A stretch of 64,000 bases of DNA, from contig NW_022985566.1 in NCBI RefSeq assembly GCF_010093815.1, positions 262,884 through 326,883 on the forward strand. The letters are read 5' to 3'. The stretch comes from Pseudovirgaria hyperparasitica. Lineage: Eukaryota; Ascomycota; Dothideomycetes; Acrospermales; Acrospermaceae. This document shows, piece by piece, positions 32,382 through 42,775 of the stretch. The notes under the pieces are model-generated. The model was not told where the DNA came from and made no database searches. It was given only the letters and a program-made list of their open reading frames with translations. The position numbers were made by a program, and so were the translations under genes. Every line of letters begins with the position of its first letter. Within the stretch, counting starts at the first letter, position 1.

Positions 32382-33548
32382 TCAATCTTCGCTTTTCACT
32401 TCGCCAGAACGTGTGAGTCCTCGCACTTCCGCCCGTTCCATCTTGGCTCTCTTTACTCTACTCTTCTCCTTTGTTCTTACCTCTTCCCAGTTGTCTTCTA
32501 TCCAAGCGAGTAACTTCTCTTCACCGATGTCATCAATCGCATTCGCCCATTTCGATACCGGGTCATCACTCATGTCAGCTTCTGCATTGATGACGGCCTC
32601 GTCTTGCTCAAACGACACCCATCGCTTTAGCCCTCTCATAACGAGATTCAACTTCTCGCCCTCGTCAACAGGAACCATACGAGCCGCCTTTGCCCAGAAC
32701 GCCTTTTCCTTCTCGTGCTTGAAAAACCCAGCCATCTTCGTATCATACTCCTCTCGCCTGCCGAACCGCTCGAGACCTCTCGCCAGCACAGCATCCCGCG
32801 TCCACTCCGGCCCCGGAGAAACCCTCAACTGGCCCATCCTCGCCCCGACAAACTCATCCACAAACCGCACAAACATCTCTCTCTTCGCCCTCCTCTGCCG
32901 ATCCTTTGCATTGTCCCTCGTACTCAACTCCTCCACACCAAAGAACCCCGCATCGACAATCCACGCGAACAAATCCTCCTCCGTCGCAAACCCCGTCTCG
33001 TACGCCGCCGCATCAAGCCCAAGAAACTGCAACGCCTCCGACGGCTCCTCGGTCAGGAAGATCAGACTGCCCTTGCGATCCGTGTGCTCGAGCTCGGGAA
33101 TGCGCAGGAAGAAGCCCTTGTTCGTGGTCGTGAGGCCGAGCGGGCGGATGCAGACGCCGATGATCTGCCAGAGGTCGCCGTACGAGTGCTCGAATGCTTC
33201 CCAGGCGAGGTGCTCGGGCACGCACACGTGGACGTCGAGCTGGACGTGGCCTGTGGGGTCTTCCGGGTGGGGGACGGCGAAGGAGGTTGTTGGGCCGCTG
33301 GTGGAGTGGCGGGCGGCGTCTAGGATGGCGGCGAGGGTGGGAGGGGCAAGGTCGTGGAGTGGGGAGGCGACCATCATGTCGATGTCGCCATGGGAGGCTT
33401 TTCCGGGGGCTTCGACGGGAGTTGTGACTTTGGAGTAATACTGGCGGAGGAGGTCTGTGTATTGGGCTTTGAGCTTTTGATATAAGTCTGGCGCGAGCCG
33501 GGGAACGTTGAGGGCATTTGGGCCGGAGCAGAATAGTTGGCCGCCCAT
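32382..33548 (-). CDS. Nucleotidyltransferase-like protein, uncharacterised fungal family
   Basis: A single exon of 388 codons. The N-terminal MGGQLFCSGPNALN and PVEAPGKASHGDIDMMV segment carries a Gly-Asp-x-Asp motif, followed about 50 residues later by HVQLDVHVC. Together these look like the three carboxylates of a Pol-beta-type nucleotidyltransferase fold. A middle conserved stretch (GVCIRPLGLTTTNKGFFLRI) and a charged helical C-terminus complete it. I recall uncharacterised fungal proteins of this type that start with MGGQ; reaction and substrate are unknown. It converges with the bL19m gene (stop codons about 230 bp apart). GC content is high, especially at the 3' side of the plus strand, but codon use looks ordinary. 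Confidence 0.75.
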   Translation of the reverse strand: MGGQLFCSGPNALNVPRLAPDLYQKLKAQYTDLLRQYYSKVTTPVEAPGKASHGDIDMMVASPLHDLAPPTLAAILDAARHSTSGPTTSFAVPHPEDPTGHVQLDVHVCVPEHLAWEAFEHSYGDLWQIIGVCIRPLGLTTTNKGFFLRIPELEHTDRKGSLIFLTEEPSEALQFLGLDAAAYETGFATEEDLFAWIVDAGFFGVEELSTRDNAKDRQRRAKREMFVRFVDEFVGARMGQLRVSPGPEWTRDAVLARGLERFGRREEYDTKMAGFFKHEKEKAFWAKAARMVPVDEGEKLNLVMRGLKRWVSFEQDEAVINAEADMSDDPVSKWANAIDDIGEEKLLAWIEDNWEEVRTKEKSRVKRAKMERAEVRGLTRSGEVKSED

Positions 33549-34145
33549 GGCGGGCGGGGGACTCTTCTTGTATTGATAGCTTGGAGTTTTTTATATATGT
33601 CTGGAATTGAGTAGGGAGGGGAGTTTTGTGATATCAAGGCCGGAAAAGGCAGAGCAAAGGTTGAAGAGGAAATATATACACGTCTTCCCAAAGACGAGGG
33701 CTAAGGGTTTTTGTAACCATCTATGTATTCTTAGTGGAGCGATAGAGTCATTGTTTTTCACGGCTGATGACTGTGAAACAGTCGCACTTGTGTGTTGTAG
33801 TAAGTAAACTGCGAGGCTGAGCAGGCTTCACGTTGACTCTTTACTTCGTGCCTTAGAATCGAGGCTTCCACAATTGGCCACTTACTGTGGATCCGCGGCG
33901 AGCCTTACTTAGCATTGTTAGAGAGCCCTGGTATCCACTCTGGCGTCGGTCCCGCACATCCCTGCTAACATTTTATTCTTGCCCAACATTTTTTTGTTCG
34001 AACTGCTGTTTATATAAATCCCACTGCCCTTGTTGTTTTGTTTCTTTCTTCCTCACTCCACTCACACTTGAAGAGGCCTCTTCTTCCGCCACATCGCATT
34101 TCTATAACAAAGGGATCCGCAAACACACTACACCACCAAGCAAAA
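33549..34145. other. Divergent promoter, nucleotidyltransferase-like and NAP genes
   Basis: Both neighbours start outward from this 0.6-kb stretch. C/T-rich tracts from about 33960 to 34130 probably form the leader of the NAP gene. No gene seen. Confidence 0.45.
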
Positions 34146-35317
34146 ATGACCAAAGAAGACGTCGAGCAGACAGCTCCTGATGTTAGCTACGAGGAGCTTG
34201 CGGCGATCGAGCACGACTTTGAGGAAGCCGAGCTCGACATTAGTATGTTTTCCTCGAGCCCATTTTGTAGTCGTATACTACTCTTGCTCTGATATCCACA
34301 CATGGCTTTGCGCATCCGCTTTGGATTTATTCTAACCTTTATAACCTGTACCTAGTCCGCGCAACCACCAAGCGCTTTGCGCCTCTCTACATCAAGCGCA
34401 AGGCCATCATCGACAAGATCCCTGCCTTCTGGGCGTTGGTCCTCGAACAGGCGCCTCCCGAGCTCGACCAATTCATCCAGCCCTCCGACAGCCAGGTCTT
34501 TGCCGATGCTCTGACCGACATGTCCGTCTCGCGCTTTGAGATTGATGACCCGGCTGGCTCTCCCCGCAGTATCAGCATTACCTTTACCTTCTCCGAGAAT
34601 GAGTACTTCACGAACAAGACGTTGAACAAGAAGTTCTGGTATCGTCGCAGCAGCGAGGACCACGTTACCCTGGTCAGCGAGCCTGTGCAGATCGACTGGA
34701 AAGAGGGCAAGGACCTCACAAACGGACTGAACGCTGCTGTGATTTCTCTCTGGAAGGCTCGCGCTGGGGCCGCCAAGGGCACCAAGCAGAGCGAGATTCC
34801 AGAGTTCAAGAAGCTGTTGAAGGTGATTGAGCAGAGCGAGACGGATGAGGCGCTGAGCTTCTTCACTTGGTTCAGCTTCGTGAGCGACTCGCGCTGGATC
34901 AGCGCCGAGGAGAGCGCCGAGGCAACAAAGAAGGCTCGCGAGGAGCGCAACAAGCCCAAGGTCGACAAGAAAGAGGAGGAGCCAGAGATGGTCGATGCCG
35001 AGGATCTGGAGCTTGATATCTTGAGCGAAGTCCATGGTGCTGGGGCGGAGATTGCGAACATCATTGCCGAGGACGTCTGGCCTAACGCCATTGAGTACTA
35101 CAGTAAGTCGTCCTCCTCACAGGTCAGTGACCTGGAAGGCCCGTACTAACAACATATTGCAGCCCAATCCCAGTTCGACGACGAGGAACTCTCCGAGCTC
35201 GACGAAGACGAGGAAATGGACGACGATTCCGAGGGCGAGGAGGTCGATATCCGCGCGCTTGTTGGCAAGGGCAAGACCTCAAACTCCCCCCCTCCTCCCA
35301 AGAAGCGCAAGGCCTAG
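34146..35317 (+). CDS. NAP-family histone chaperone (SET/Vps75 type)
   Basis: Three exons (34146-34242, 34356-35102, 35163-35317) give about 332 residues. An N-terminal dimerisation helix (ELAAIEHDFEEAELDI|IRATTKR) is followed by the NAP earmuff domain (APLYIKRKAIIDKIPAFWA ... EYFTNKTLNKKFWYR ... FFTWFS). A strongly acidic C-terminus (DDEELSELDEDEEMDDDSEG) and a terminal KKRKA that could serve as a nuclear signal complete it. Such proteins bind H3-H4 or H2A-H2B dimers and assist nucleosome assembly; Vps75 also stimulates Rtt109. The length fits SET/Vps75 better than Nap1 (over 400 residues). The ATG at 34146 has a good AAAAATG context and is the first in frame. Confidence 0.9.
34243..34355 (+). 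other. NAP gene intron 1
   Basis: A 113-nt intron, ATTA|GTATGT to ACCTAG|TC, phase 1, with a TCTAACC branch-like site. Confidence 0.82.
35103..35162 (+). other. NAP gene intron 2
   Basis: A 60-nt intron, TACA|GTAAGT to TTGCAG|CC, phase 1. It links the earmuff domain to the acidic tail. Confidence 0.88.
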
Positions 35318-35576
35318 GCTAACCTCTCTTTTGGCGGCATTCAGGATGTTGCAAGGGTCGTGCTCACCAGCATTAAGTCTGCTGTTTCCTTTTTTTCCAA
35401 TCACCCGTCTCTCTGTCCGCGTATCTGTGGTACCAGAGCGTGGAGGCTATTAGCAGCGCTATATTCTTCGGTCGTCATACGGGGGTCCTTGTGCGGGATG
35501 GATGATTGGGGGGACGTGGTTTGGGGGGAGTGGGAGGGGTGGTTCTATATGTCTGTCTGTCTTATGTATGGTTTCT

Positions 35577-35643
35577 TATCTCTCTCTCTCTCTCTCTATT
35601 TCTTTCTTTCTTTCTTTCTTTCTCTCTTTCTCTCTCTCTCTTG
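35577..35643. repeat. CT / CTTT microsatellite
   Basis: Pyrimidine run of (CT)n, (CTTT)n, (CT)n in the 3' flank of the NAP gene. Confidence 0.9.
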
Positions 35644-35692
35644 CTTGTATACCCCGACCCCATGTGGTACTTCGGACTGTCTGGCCAGATGT

Positions 35693-35722
35693 GTGTGTCT
35701 GTGTGTGTGTGTGTGTGTGTGT
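35693..35722. repeat. GT microsatellite
   Basis: (GT) dinucleotide run, about 15 units with one interruption. Confidence 0.9.
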
Positions 35723-35998
35723 TTCAATCACGTCGGATTTCTATACGGTATGGTTACCAAACCAACAAAAAGTTTATTATTCACTTTACTCTCTGCTGGA
35801 TGTCTTCGCGTCTCTTGAAACCGAGTAGTGAGTCTTTGTACCCTTGTATACCACACCACATACGAAGACGGAGATTATAGGGTAGATAAGGTAGGCTATA
35901 CGATGTTGTGTGTGTATGGGTGATGTCCTGGTCGGTCTGAACGCTCCGTATCCCTCTCCATACTTTCTCAATACAGTATATATATATATATCTCATTG

Positions 35999-36058
35999 CC
36001 AGGGGTATCTCAAAAGGTATCGCTAAGGGTATCGCAAAGGGTATCTCAAAGGCTCTCG
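35999..36058. repeat. AAGGGTATC minisatellite
   Basis: Four to five imperfect 12-bp units of the form AAGGGTATCTCA / AAGGGTATCGCA. Confidence 0.75.
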
Positions 36059-37218
36059 GAGGAGTAGTGAAGGAGGTGTCAAAGGTGTTCCAGGGGGTGA
36101 TCAAAGGAGGTTCAAAGGAGGTTTAAAGGAGGTTTAGGGGGGTTATCGAAGGAGGGTCGGAGGATTCTATTGTATGGGCATTATCTTGCATTTCGTGGCT
36201 GTGGCTGTGGCGTGGGTGCCTGCGTCGGTGTAGGGAGTCTGGGATGTGCGTGTGTCGTGCTTTTGTGGCTGTCTGTCGCGTTTGATGAGGTGTGATGGGT
36301 GGTGTTGATGTTTGTTGTGTGATGTGTGATGTGTATCTCGCCAGCGACTTTGACAATTTTAACCAGTTCAGGAACCGGAACACGTCAGGTTGCCACGCGA
36401 GCTATATAAAGCTATATGAAGCTATATAAAGCTTTCACACAACAGATTTAGAAATAGAAATAGCAAAGGTAACATGAGGCAATAGTCGGCGATTCTTTGG
36501 TAGTTTTGACTACTTAGTTGTGTTGGGTGTTTTGAAATCGTACGTAGCTCATGCGGCATACGGAGGTGCGTATGTATGTATAGAGGTATGTAGAGGTATG
36601 TATATATAGATATAGATATAGATATATGGAACAACTAGAATGAAAACTGAGATTAAAACAGGAATAGGAAACTAAACGTTCTCTGATACTACGTTATGTT
36701 TTGTTGGTGCGATGCGAGTGTGTATCTTTGTGAGCATATGTGATGTGATGAGGGGCGGTAGTGGATGATGGGTGTTGTTTGTAGTTTAGATGCCTTTTTT
36801 TTGATTGTTTTCTTTGGTAGGAGGGGAGTGGAGGGGGGGATAGTAGATTAGTTGGTAGAAGAGGTGATAGGGGATTGTTTAGTGGGGGATGGTGCGATAG
36901 AACAGGGTGTATATATGGAGCTGTAGCTGTAGACATAGTAGTTGCAGTGGTAGGACTGGTAGGTTGTTCTTATATTATTTATATTATACACCATCTACCG
37001 CGCCTACGAATTGAGAAATTGAGAATCAGAGATTTGGGGCTTCTAATTAATACCCAGGTTTTTGGCATCTAATCAGACAAATCTCATTATCATTACATTT
37101 GGGGGTGTTGGAGGATACATGTAGCAGCTGGCGCGAAGACGAAGCACTTGGGGGGATCTTGATGATCCTTTATTACGATTAAAAGAGTACACACACATAC
37201 ATACATACACACAAGTAT

Positions 37219-39458
37219 CTACACCAACAGCACATCCCTCCTCCGAGCCCTACGCACACAACGCTCGTCAAACACACAGCCAATCCCAACTCTCCTATAA
37301 GCCGGCGCCACAGCAACAGCACTCGTAGAAAGTCTCCGCCCACTCGCAGGAACCAACACCAAGACCCAACACCTGTAAAAGTCCGGCCACGCGGGATTGC
37401 GCTGCTCAAACAGGCTCAGACAGACGAAATCGCCCGTCTCTCTGCTGTCAACATCCAGACGCGCCATGCCAAGCATATCGCCCTTCCCAACACCGTCAAA
37501 AAGCCCGTGACAGCGCACGTTGCAGTCGGCCTCGGGGCTCCAGCCGGGGTATATGCCCCAGAGATGAGACTGCTGGAGGAGTTCCCAGGCGTCCATGGGG
37601 CGGGCGTGGAGAGTAGCGGTGCGAGCGTGGAAGAGGAGGTGAGTGGTAGCGGCGAGGGTGATATCGCCCGATTTATAGATTCTGCGGAGATGGGACAGGG
37701 TGCGGCCGGGCGAGGAGGGGTGTTTGATGAAGAAGGAGATGTTGCCGTCCAGGGCGGCCCAGGACCAGGAGGAGCAGCGGGGGGTGCTGGGCTTGCGGAG
37801 TGGTGTGGCGGCAGCGCTGCCCCATGCTAGGCTTTTGAGAAGGGTTTCGGTGGGCTGCATGATGTGGCCTGCGATGAAATGCGTGTCGTGTTGCTCTGTG
37901 ATGCGGGTCATGATGCCGGATATAGCGGGTAGCTTGTCGCGCGTGAGCGTCATTTGGCATCTGCTGTACCGCTCGACGAGGGAGAGCCAGTCGTTGTGCG
38001 AGTCCCAGAAGGTGGCGGTGAATAGGCGTTGCTTCAGGGAGTGCAGCTTGTCGCCTGTGTTCGACTCGCTCTGGCGTCCGCTCTCGGACCAGATCCGGCA
38101 CTGGCACTCCCAGTGTGCTTGGGACTTGCAGAAATGGACGGTGCGTACGGAGAAGAAGCGTTCTTGGAAGACCCAGGCTCGTGAAGTGATTGGCAGGGTG
38201 TTCAAGTCTACTTCTTCGTGGTGCTTGATCTTGACAAACTCTTTGCCGGGATAGGACTGGTATGCTGATCCGAGGTGGACTTTTGAGAACGGGCTGGGGG
38301 TACTCCTGTGCTCTAGAAAGTGATGATGATCGCCGGTTGATTCTGAGGCCGAGATGGTCAGATATGCATTTTCGTAGATCGTCCCCATCATAGGGGCTTC
38401 TTCTTCCCAGTCCTTCAGGTCGTCCTGGATGATACACTATTACATGTAAGCTAGAGCGATGGATGAAGGATAAGAGTATACGACGAGCACAGAAAGGGAG
38501 CTATGATATAAGAAACATCCGTCATATCTCATCCTCGGACGCCGCTGAAAAACATACGAAAGGGGAGATGCTTACCAATGAATCTATCCATAGATAGCGG
38601 AAGCCAAGTAGACGTGTGACTCGAATGGCATCTGTGAAAGAATGCGGCAGCTGAGAAGCATCGACACGACTCTGTCTGTGCTTGTAGTTTGCTCGTACTG
38701 TACATCCTTGCTTATTCCTGCCCCATCGATGGCTCAGGGCAAGGTATTGAGCTTTCGTAGACGAATTGACGAGCAGACACAAGCGAGATCTGTTGTCGGC
38801 CTGAACATCCAGTATCCGCCGGGGCAGTCGTGTCATCGACGTGCGGCAAGCAGGATGTGCTTCGCATTTCGACATCCACATCTTTATCGTCGCTATAGTA
38901 CTGTCAAGATACGTGGTGGATCTCCAAGGAATGTATTCGGTGAGTAGATTTACTGATCAGCGCGGATTAGCATTGGATAGGCTTTGAGTTTGCAGCGGGA
39001 AACCACTTGAGTATCGGTCGACTCATGTCCTGTCACTGTAGGACCGGGAGAAGCTCACATTGATTAGTCGAGGCTTTTATCGAACCAAACTCACAGGCGC
39101 TCTTTAAGCTGGGAATCTTGATCACGACCGACTTTCGGGTAGGTGAAAGAAACACCAAGATCTCCATGGTCATATTAGCGGGTGTCAACATATGAGCAGT
39201 TTGCCATTCGCGTGCAATGGTTCTGCAGACAGCGCATCTCTCCCATGGTACCCGGTTAACGCCCTGTCCAAGGGTCACCATGCTCTTGGGAAAGCCATTG
39301 CGCTTGAGTACAATCCATATTAGTCTTTCGCACTGTATACACAGCTGCTGTGGCGATTTGAGTCGTTTCAAGGCTGTCATATTAGCATCGAGGTAGAGGG
39401 TCCAGAGATCGACATGGAATGTGGTGTTTTTGTCAGTCCTTGGCCGATACTTGATCAT
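37219..39458 (-). CDS. HET-domain (heterokaryon incompatibility) protein
   Basis: Three exons (39458-39059, 38952-38576, 38436-37219) join in frame to about 664 residues. The N-terminal exon has a Cys-rich start (LCIQCERL ... WERCAVC). Then come the HET signatures: a TYLDSTIATIKMWMSKCEAH lead-in, RILDV, QYLALSHRWG, LPHSFTDAIRVTRLLGFRYL, WIDSL|CIIQDD, YENAYLTISASES and RAWVFQERFFSVRTVHF. HET proteins trigger cell death after fusion of genetically different hyphae, or serve in wider fungal innate immunity; many copies have no known partner. The C-terminal 330 residues show no NACHT, WD or ankyrin module. ATG 39458 is the first in the frame; ATG 39380 is an alternative that starts just before the Cys motif. 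The domain is intact, with no internal stop. Confidence 0.9.
38437..38575 (-). other. HET gene intron 2
   Basis: A 139-nt intron, TTG|GTAAGC to TAATAG|TGT, phase 0. It joins WIDSL to CIIQDD, the invariant HET core. Confidence 0.88.
38953..39058 (-). other. HET gene intron 1
   Basis: A 106-nt intron, CAAT|GTGAGC to ATCAG|TA, phase 1. Confidence 0.72.
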
Positions 39459-40473
39459 AGATTGCCTACACGCCCCTTTAAGAGACGACTTACTCCTCTG
39501 TATATGTTCATCCTTACGACCCGGTGCACAGACACAGGTCTATGGATGCATGCGTAGCCCTTCCAGAAGCAACGCTAGAAGGATAAGCGAGCGTCGGTCT
39601 ACTTATGACTCTAGACGTAGTAGAGTCGCTGGCCTGGGGTAGTGTGAAGCTTCAAGCCTTCAAGGAACCACATGCCCTTTTGAGGCTGGTTGAGGCTGTG
39701 TTCAGGTACACTGGACGTGTGATTGGAGGATTTGCAGCGAGAGATTCGCCTTAGCTGAGGCTGACGACGCAGACAACATAGAGACCCGGCTGCGGAACAA
39801 ATCTGCCCGTGTCTCATGACCGACAGATAGTGTGAACACGGAGCTGTTGTTGGGGTGCGCGCGACCGTCGAGGAAGTCGTTGACATTGTTGCCTGCTTCG
39901 CACTAGAATGTTTGGAGCAAAGCCATGCACGCCCTAGAATGATTATCTAATCGCAGCATTTGTTGTTCTAATACCGACATTCAACGACAATGTCAGAATT
40001 ACCTTCCTCAATTAAGCTTATACAGCCAATCACCATTGGTCTCTGACGTCAAGCACGGACTTGGTCAATGAAGTGCTAGTTTCCGCCTGCAACACCACAA
40101 CAGCCCGGGCTTGTAAAGCTGCTGTCGCTGTTATTTGTGGAGCCGAGGAAGTCTGGAGACACGCGTGCTCGGGGGTAAAATTGCCATTTCACAGTTCTGT
40201 CTTACAAACACGCCAGTTCGATGCCCGTTCTTCCTTTCACACCATCGCCAAAACCACACCACCTAGATACAACTGTCGGCAGCGTTAGGCTCGTGGTTGC
40301 AGTACTTCGGACAAGCCCTGATGGTGATCGCTGGTCTATCAAGACGTCCTCGCAGCTCTGCACAAGGACTCGAGAAATCAGCGGACGAAATGCATATTTG
40401 AAGGCCGTGCTCAGTACTTAGAGCAGCATGTTCCTCGTGAGCTTCATGTCAGTCTCCTAGCTTCCTCGTTTGT
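39459..40473. other. Intergenic between HET and Yar1-like genes
   Basis: HET promoter side and Yar1-like 3' side, both on the minus strand. Only short frames without similarity. Confidence 0.4.
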
Positions 40474-41173
40474 TCAGCCTTGTTCACCCTCCTCTTTATC
40501 TGTCCCATTGACATTCAAGCCCTCCATCTTGACTTCCACTTCCGTGCTCGTGTTCCCGGCTTTGACAGTCATCTCGACCTCCTGTTCCTCACCTCCGTCC
40601 TCCTTATCGTCGCCTGCTTTGCCCACAAATCCTTGCTCTAGCCCAACTGCCTCTCTGAGTAGCCATTCTACCACCTCTTCTTTATTGTTCAGTTCGGCCT
40701 CAAATACACAGTCATGCCCAGCGGCATTTACCAGCGCCGCATCCGCGCCTGCCTGGACGAGTAATTGTACAGCGGCCAAGTGCCCATTCAGTGCGGCCCA
40801 GTGTAACGGCGTGTTGAGGGAGGAATTGCGGGGGTTCAGGGGGGACTTGTCGGGAGAAGATGCCAGTGGAGTGATGAGAGCAGTAACAGTTTCTGAAGAG
40901 AGTCAGCAATCGCCAGCCTGCTGTGAGGGTCTGAACAAGGCACATGCCGACATGACCATTAGCTGCAGCGTAGTGCAATGGTGTGTTTTTGCTGTCTGGG
41001 TCTACGGCTGCCGATACTACTGAAGCGATAGACGTAGCATGGGTTTTTGCGAGCGCGGCGAGAGTGGTGGAGAGCTCTGCGGCATCGTTCGTCCGGGCGA
41101 GGTAGAGGATATCGTCAATGTCGTCTTCGGTGAGGGCAGGTTGCGTGGCAGCGACTGCTACTGGCTCTGACAT
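40474..41173 (-). CDS. Ankyrin-repeat protein, Yar1-like
   Basis: Two exons (41173-40948, 40892-40474) give about 214 residues. After an acidic N-terminal helix (LTEDDIDDILYLARTNDAAE) come ankyrin repeats: NTPLHYAAANGHV|ETVTALI, then NTPLHWAALNGHLAAVQLLV and GHDCVFEAELNNKEEVVEWL. The tail is acidic. Length and layout match yeast Yar1 (200 residues), the dedicated chaperone that keeps ribosomal protein Rps3 soluble until it joins the 40S subunit; that role is inferred from the match. The intron only works with a GC donor (G|GCATGT), see its own entry. The gene is divergent from gtr1, 430 bp away. Confidence 0.85.
40893..40947 (-). other. GC-AG intron in the Yar1-like gene
   Basis: A 55-nt intron with donor GTCG|GCATGT, a GCTGAC branch site and a CTCTTCAG acceptor. 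Phase 1; it restores GHVETVTALI across two ankyrin helices. No GT donor nearby gives an open frame that fits. Confidence 0.85.
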
Positions 41174-41603
41174 GATGATCTTGGGTATCTAAGGCAAAGA
41201 ACGAGGAGGAAGAATCACACTTTGGATATCCAAAACACTGTCAGGAAATTTTAGCCAAGCTTTTGGTGGGGGACCTCCCCGCATGATGTCCAGTGCTCTG
41301 AAACGTCTTGGCTGGCAAATGATAGGGAGCTTGCAGATTAGGCGGTGACGGACCTCCGCTCCACCATTTGGCGCTCGACGTTGCACAGCTTCAACATAGC
41401 AACCTCACCAAACTCTACTTCATACCCTGCGATCATGATGCATTGTCGACGACAACAACAGTCAATCCCGATCGCATAAGTTCTTCTCGAGCTCACTTGA
41501 CTCGAATCACACCGCCTCCGCCTTCGCCCCCCGACTCTCTCTCCATCTCAATCCAACAATCGAACCACGAGACCAGCAGTAGTAGTACACCAGTAACACC
41601 ACG
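41174..41603. other. Divergent promoter, Yar1-like and gtr1
   Basis: 430 bp between two outward-facing start codons. C/A-rich tracts lie just before the gtr1 ATG. No further element that I can name. Confidence 0.5.
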
Positions 41604-42775
41604 ATGAGCTCCTCCACCCCGGCAAAGCGCCAGAAGCAGCGCAAGGTGCTCCTCATGGGAAAGAGCGGGGCTGGAAAGTCTTCTATGCGTAGCATTGTCT
41701 TCAGCAATTACGTTGCGAAAGATGTGCGTAGACTAGGCGCGACGATCGATGTAGAGCACAGTAACATAAAGTTCATGGGAAACCTGATGCTAAATCTATG
41801 GGATTGCGGAGGGTACGTTCCCCATTCAGACTCCAGTAGATCAAAATCATCACAGATCATCTGCCGTGCCATGTTTGCAGTAGTTATCAGCATTGCGCAT
41901 CACGGGCCGAATATCAATCAGCAGTTTGAGGGCTGACCCGCACGCATGACCACAGACAAGACGGCTTCGTCGAGAACTACCTCACCAACCAACGCACACA
42001 TGTCTTCGGTTCCGTCGCGGTGCTAATATTCGTCTTCGACATTGAGTCACGCGAATTCCAAGCCGACGTTATCTCCTACTCCAATATCATCCGCGCACTG
42101 ACCGAATGCTCGCCCACGGCCAAGGTGTTCATCCTCATCCACAAAATGGACCTCGTCCAGCTGCGGCTGCGCTCCCAACTCTTCGAGGAGCGCGCAGAGT
42201 ACATCCGCGCCTCGTCCGAGGGCTTCCGCGACAGCGTCGACTTCTTCCCGACCAGCATCTGGGACCAGAGCCTGTACAAGGCCTGGACGCAGATCATCTA
42301 CTTTCTCATCCCGAACGCGCAGAAAATCGAGTCAGCCCTCAAGGACCTGGCCGACGTCATCGACGCCCGCGAACTGGTGCTCTACGAACGCACCACCTGC
42401 CTCATGGTCACGCATGTCACGCGCGGCGCAGAGCTCTCGAACCCCTACACCGACCGCTTCGAGCGCATCTCGAGCATCCTCAAGACGCACAAGCAGAGCA
42501 TGGCCAAGCACACCAGCCTGCCGCCCAACGCGGCCAATTTCGCAGAGCTGCATATCAAGACGGGCCGCTTCATGTTCTTCATCACGCGGCTGACGGAGAA
42601 TACGAACCTGGCTGTTGACATCCCGCCCAGCGAGCAGGTGTTTAATGCTGCGCGCATGAACATCATGCTTGCGCGGCCAAAGTTTGCCGAGCTGGATATT
42701 GCGAGCAAGGCCAAGGCGGGGACGCAGGGTGTGGGCGGGGAGGACAGCGGAGACAGAGACGGCGTTGCGGCGTAG
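41604..42775 (+). CDS. gtr1: Rag-family GTPase Gtr1
   Basis: Two exons (41604-41812, 41956-42775) give about 342 residues. The N-terminal G domain shows a P-loop ([18 protein letters not shown]), switch I with ATIDVEHS, switch II NLWDCGGQD split by the intron, and HKMD in place of NKxD, all typical of RagA/Gtr1. A C-terminal roadblock-type dimerisation domain follows ([17 protein letters not shown] ... [14 protein letters not shown]). With Gtr2 it forms the vacuolar Rag heterodimer that passes amino-acid sufficiency to TORC1. The Gly/Asp-rich end is probably disordered. ATG 41604 is the first in frame. The assignment to Gtr1 rather than Gtr2 rests on the closeness to RagA in the P-loop and DCGGQ region. 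Confidence 0.94.
41813..41955 (+). other. gtr1 intron
   Basis: A 143-nt intron, GGAGG|GTACGT to CCACAG|A, phase 2. It restores [12 protein letters not shown]. Confidence 0.9.

Larger units (their letters stand above)
35318..37218. other. Repeat-bearing intergenic region
   Basis: The 3' flanks of the NAP and HET genes, which converge here. It holds a CT/CTTT run (35577-35643), a GT run (35693-35722), an 11-bp AAGGGTATC-type repeat (about 35999-36058), AAAGGAGGTT repeats (about 36095-36135), a triple AGCTATATAA unit (about 36399-36434) and a TATAGATA run (about 36600-36625). No gene recognised. Confidence 0.55.
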
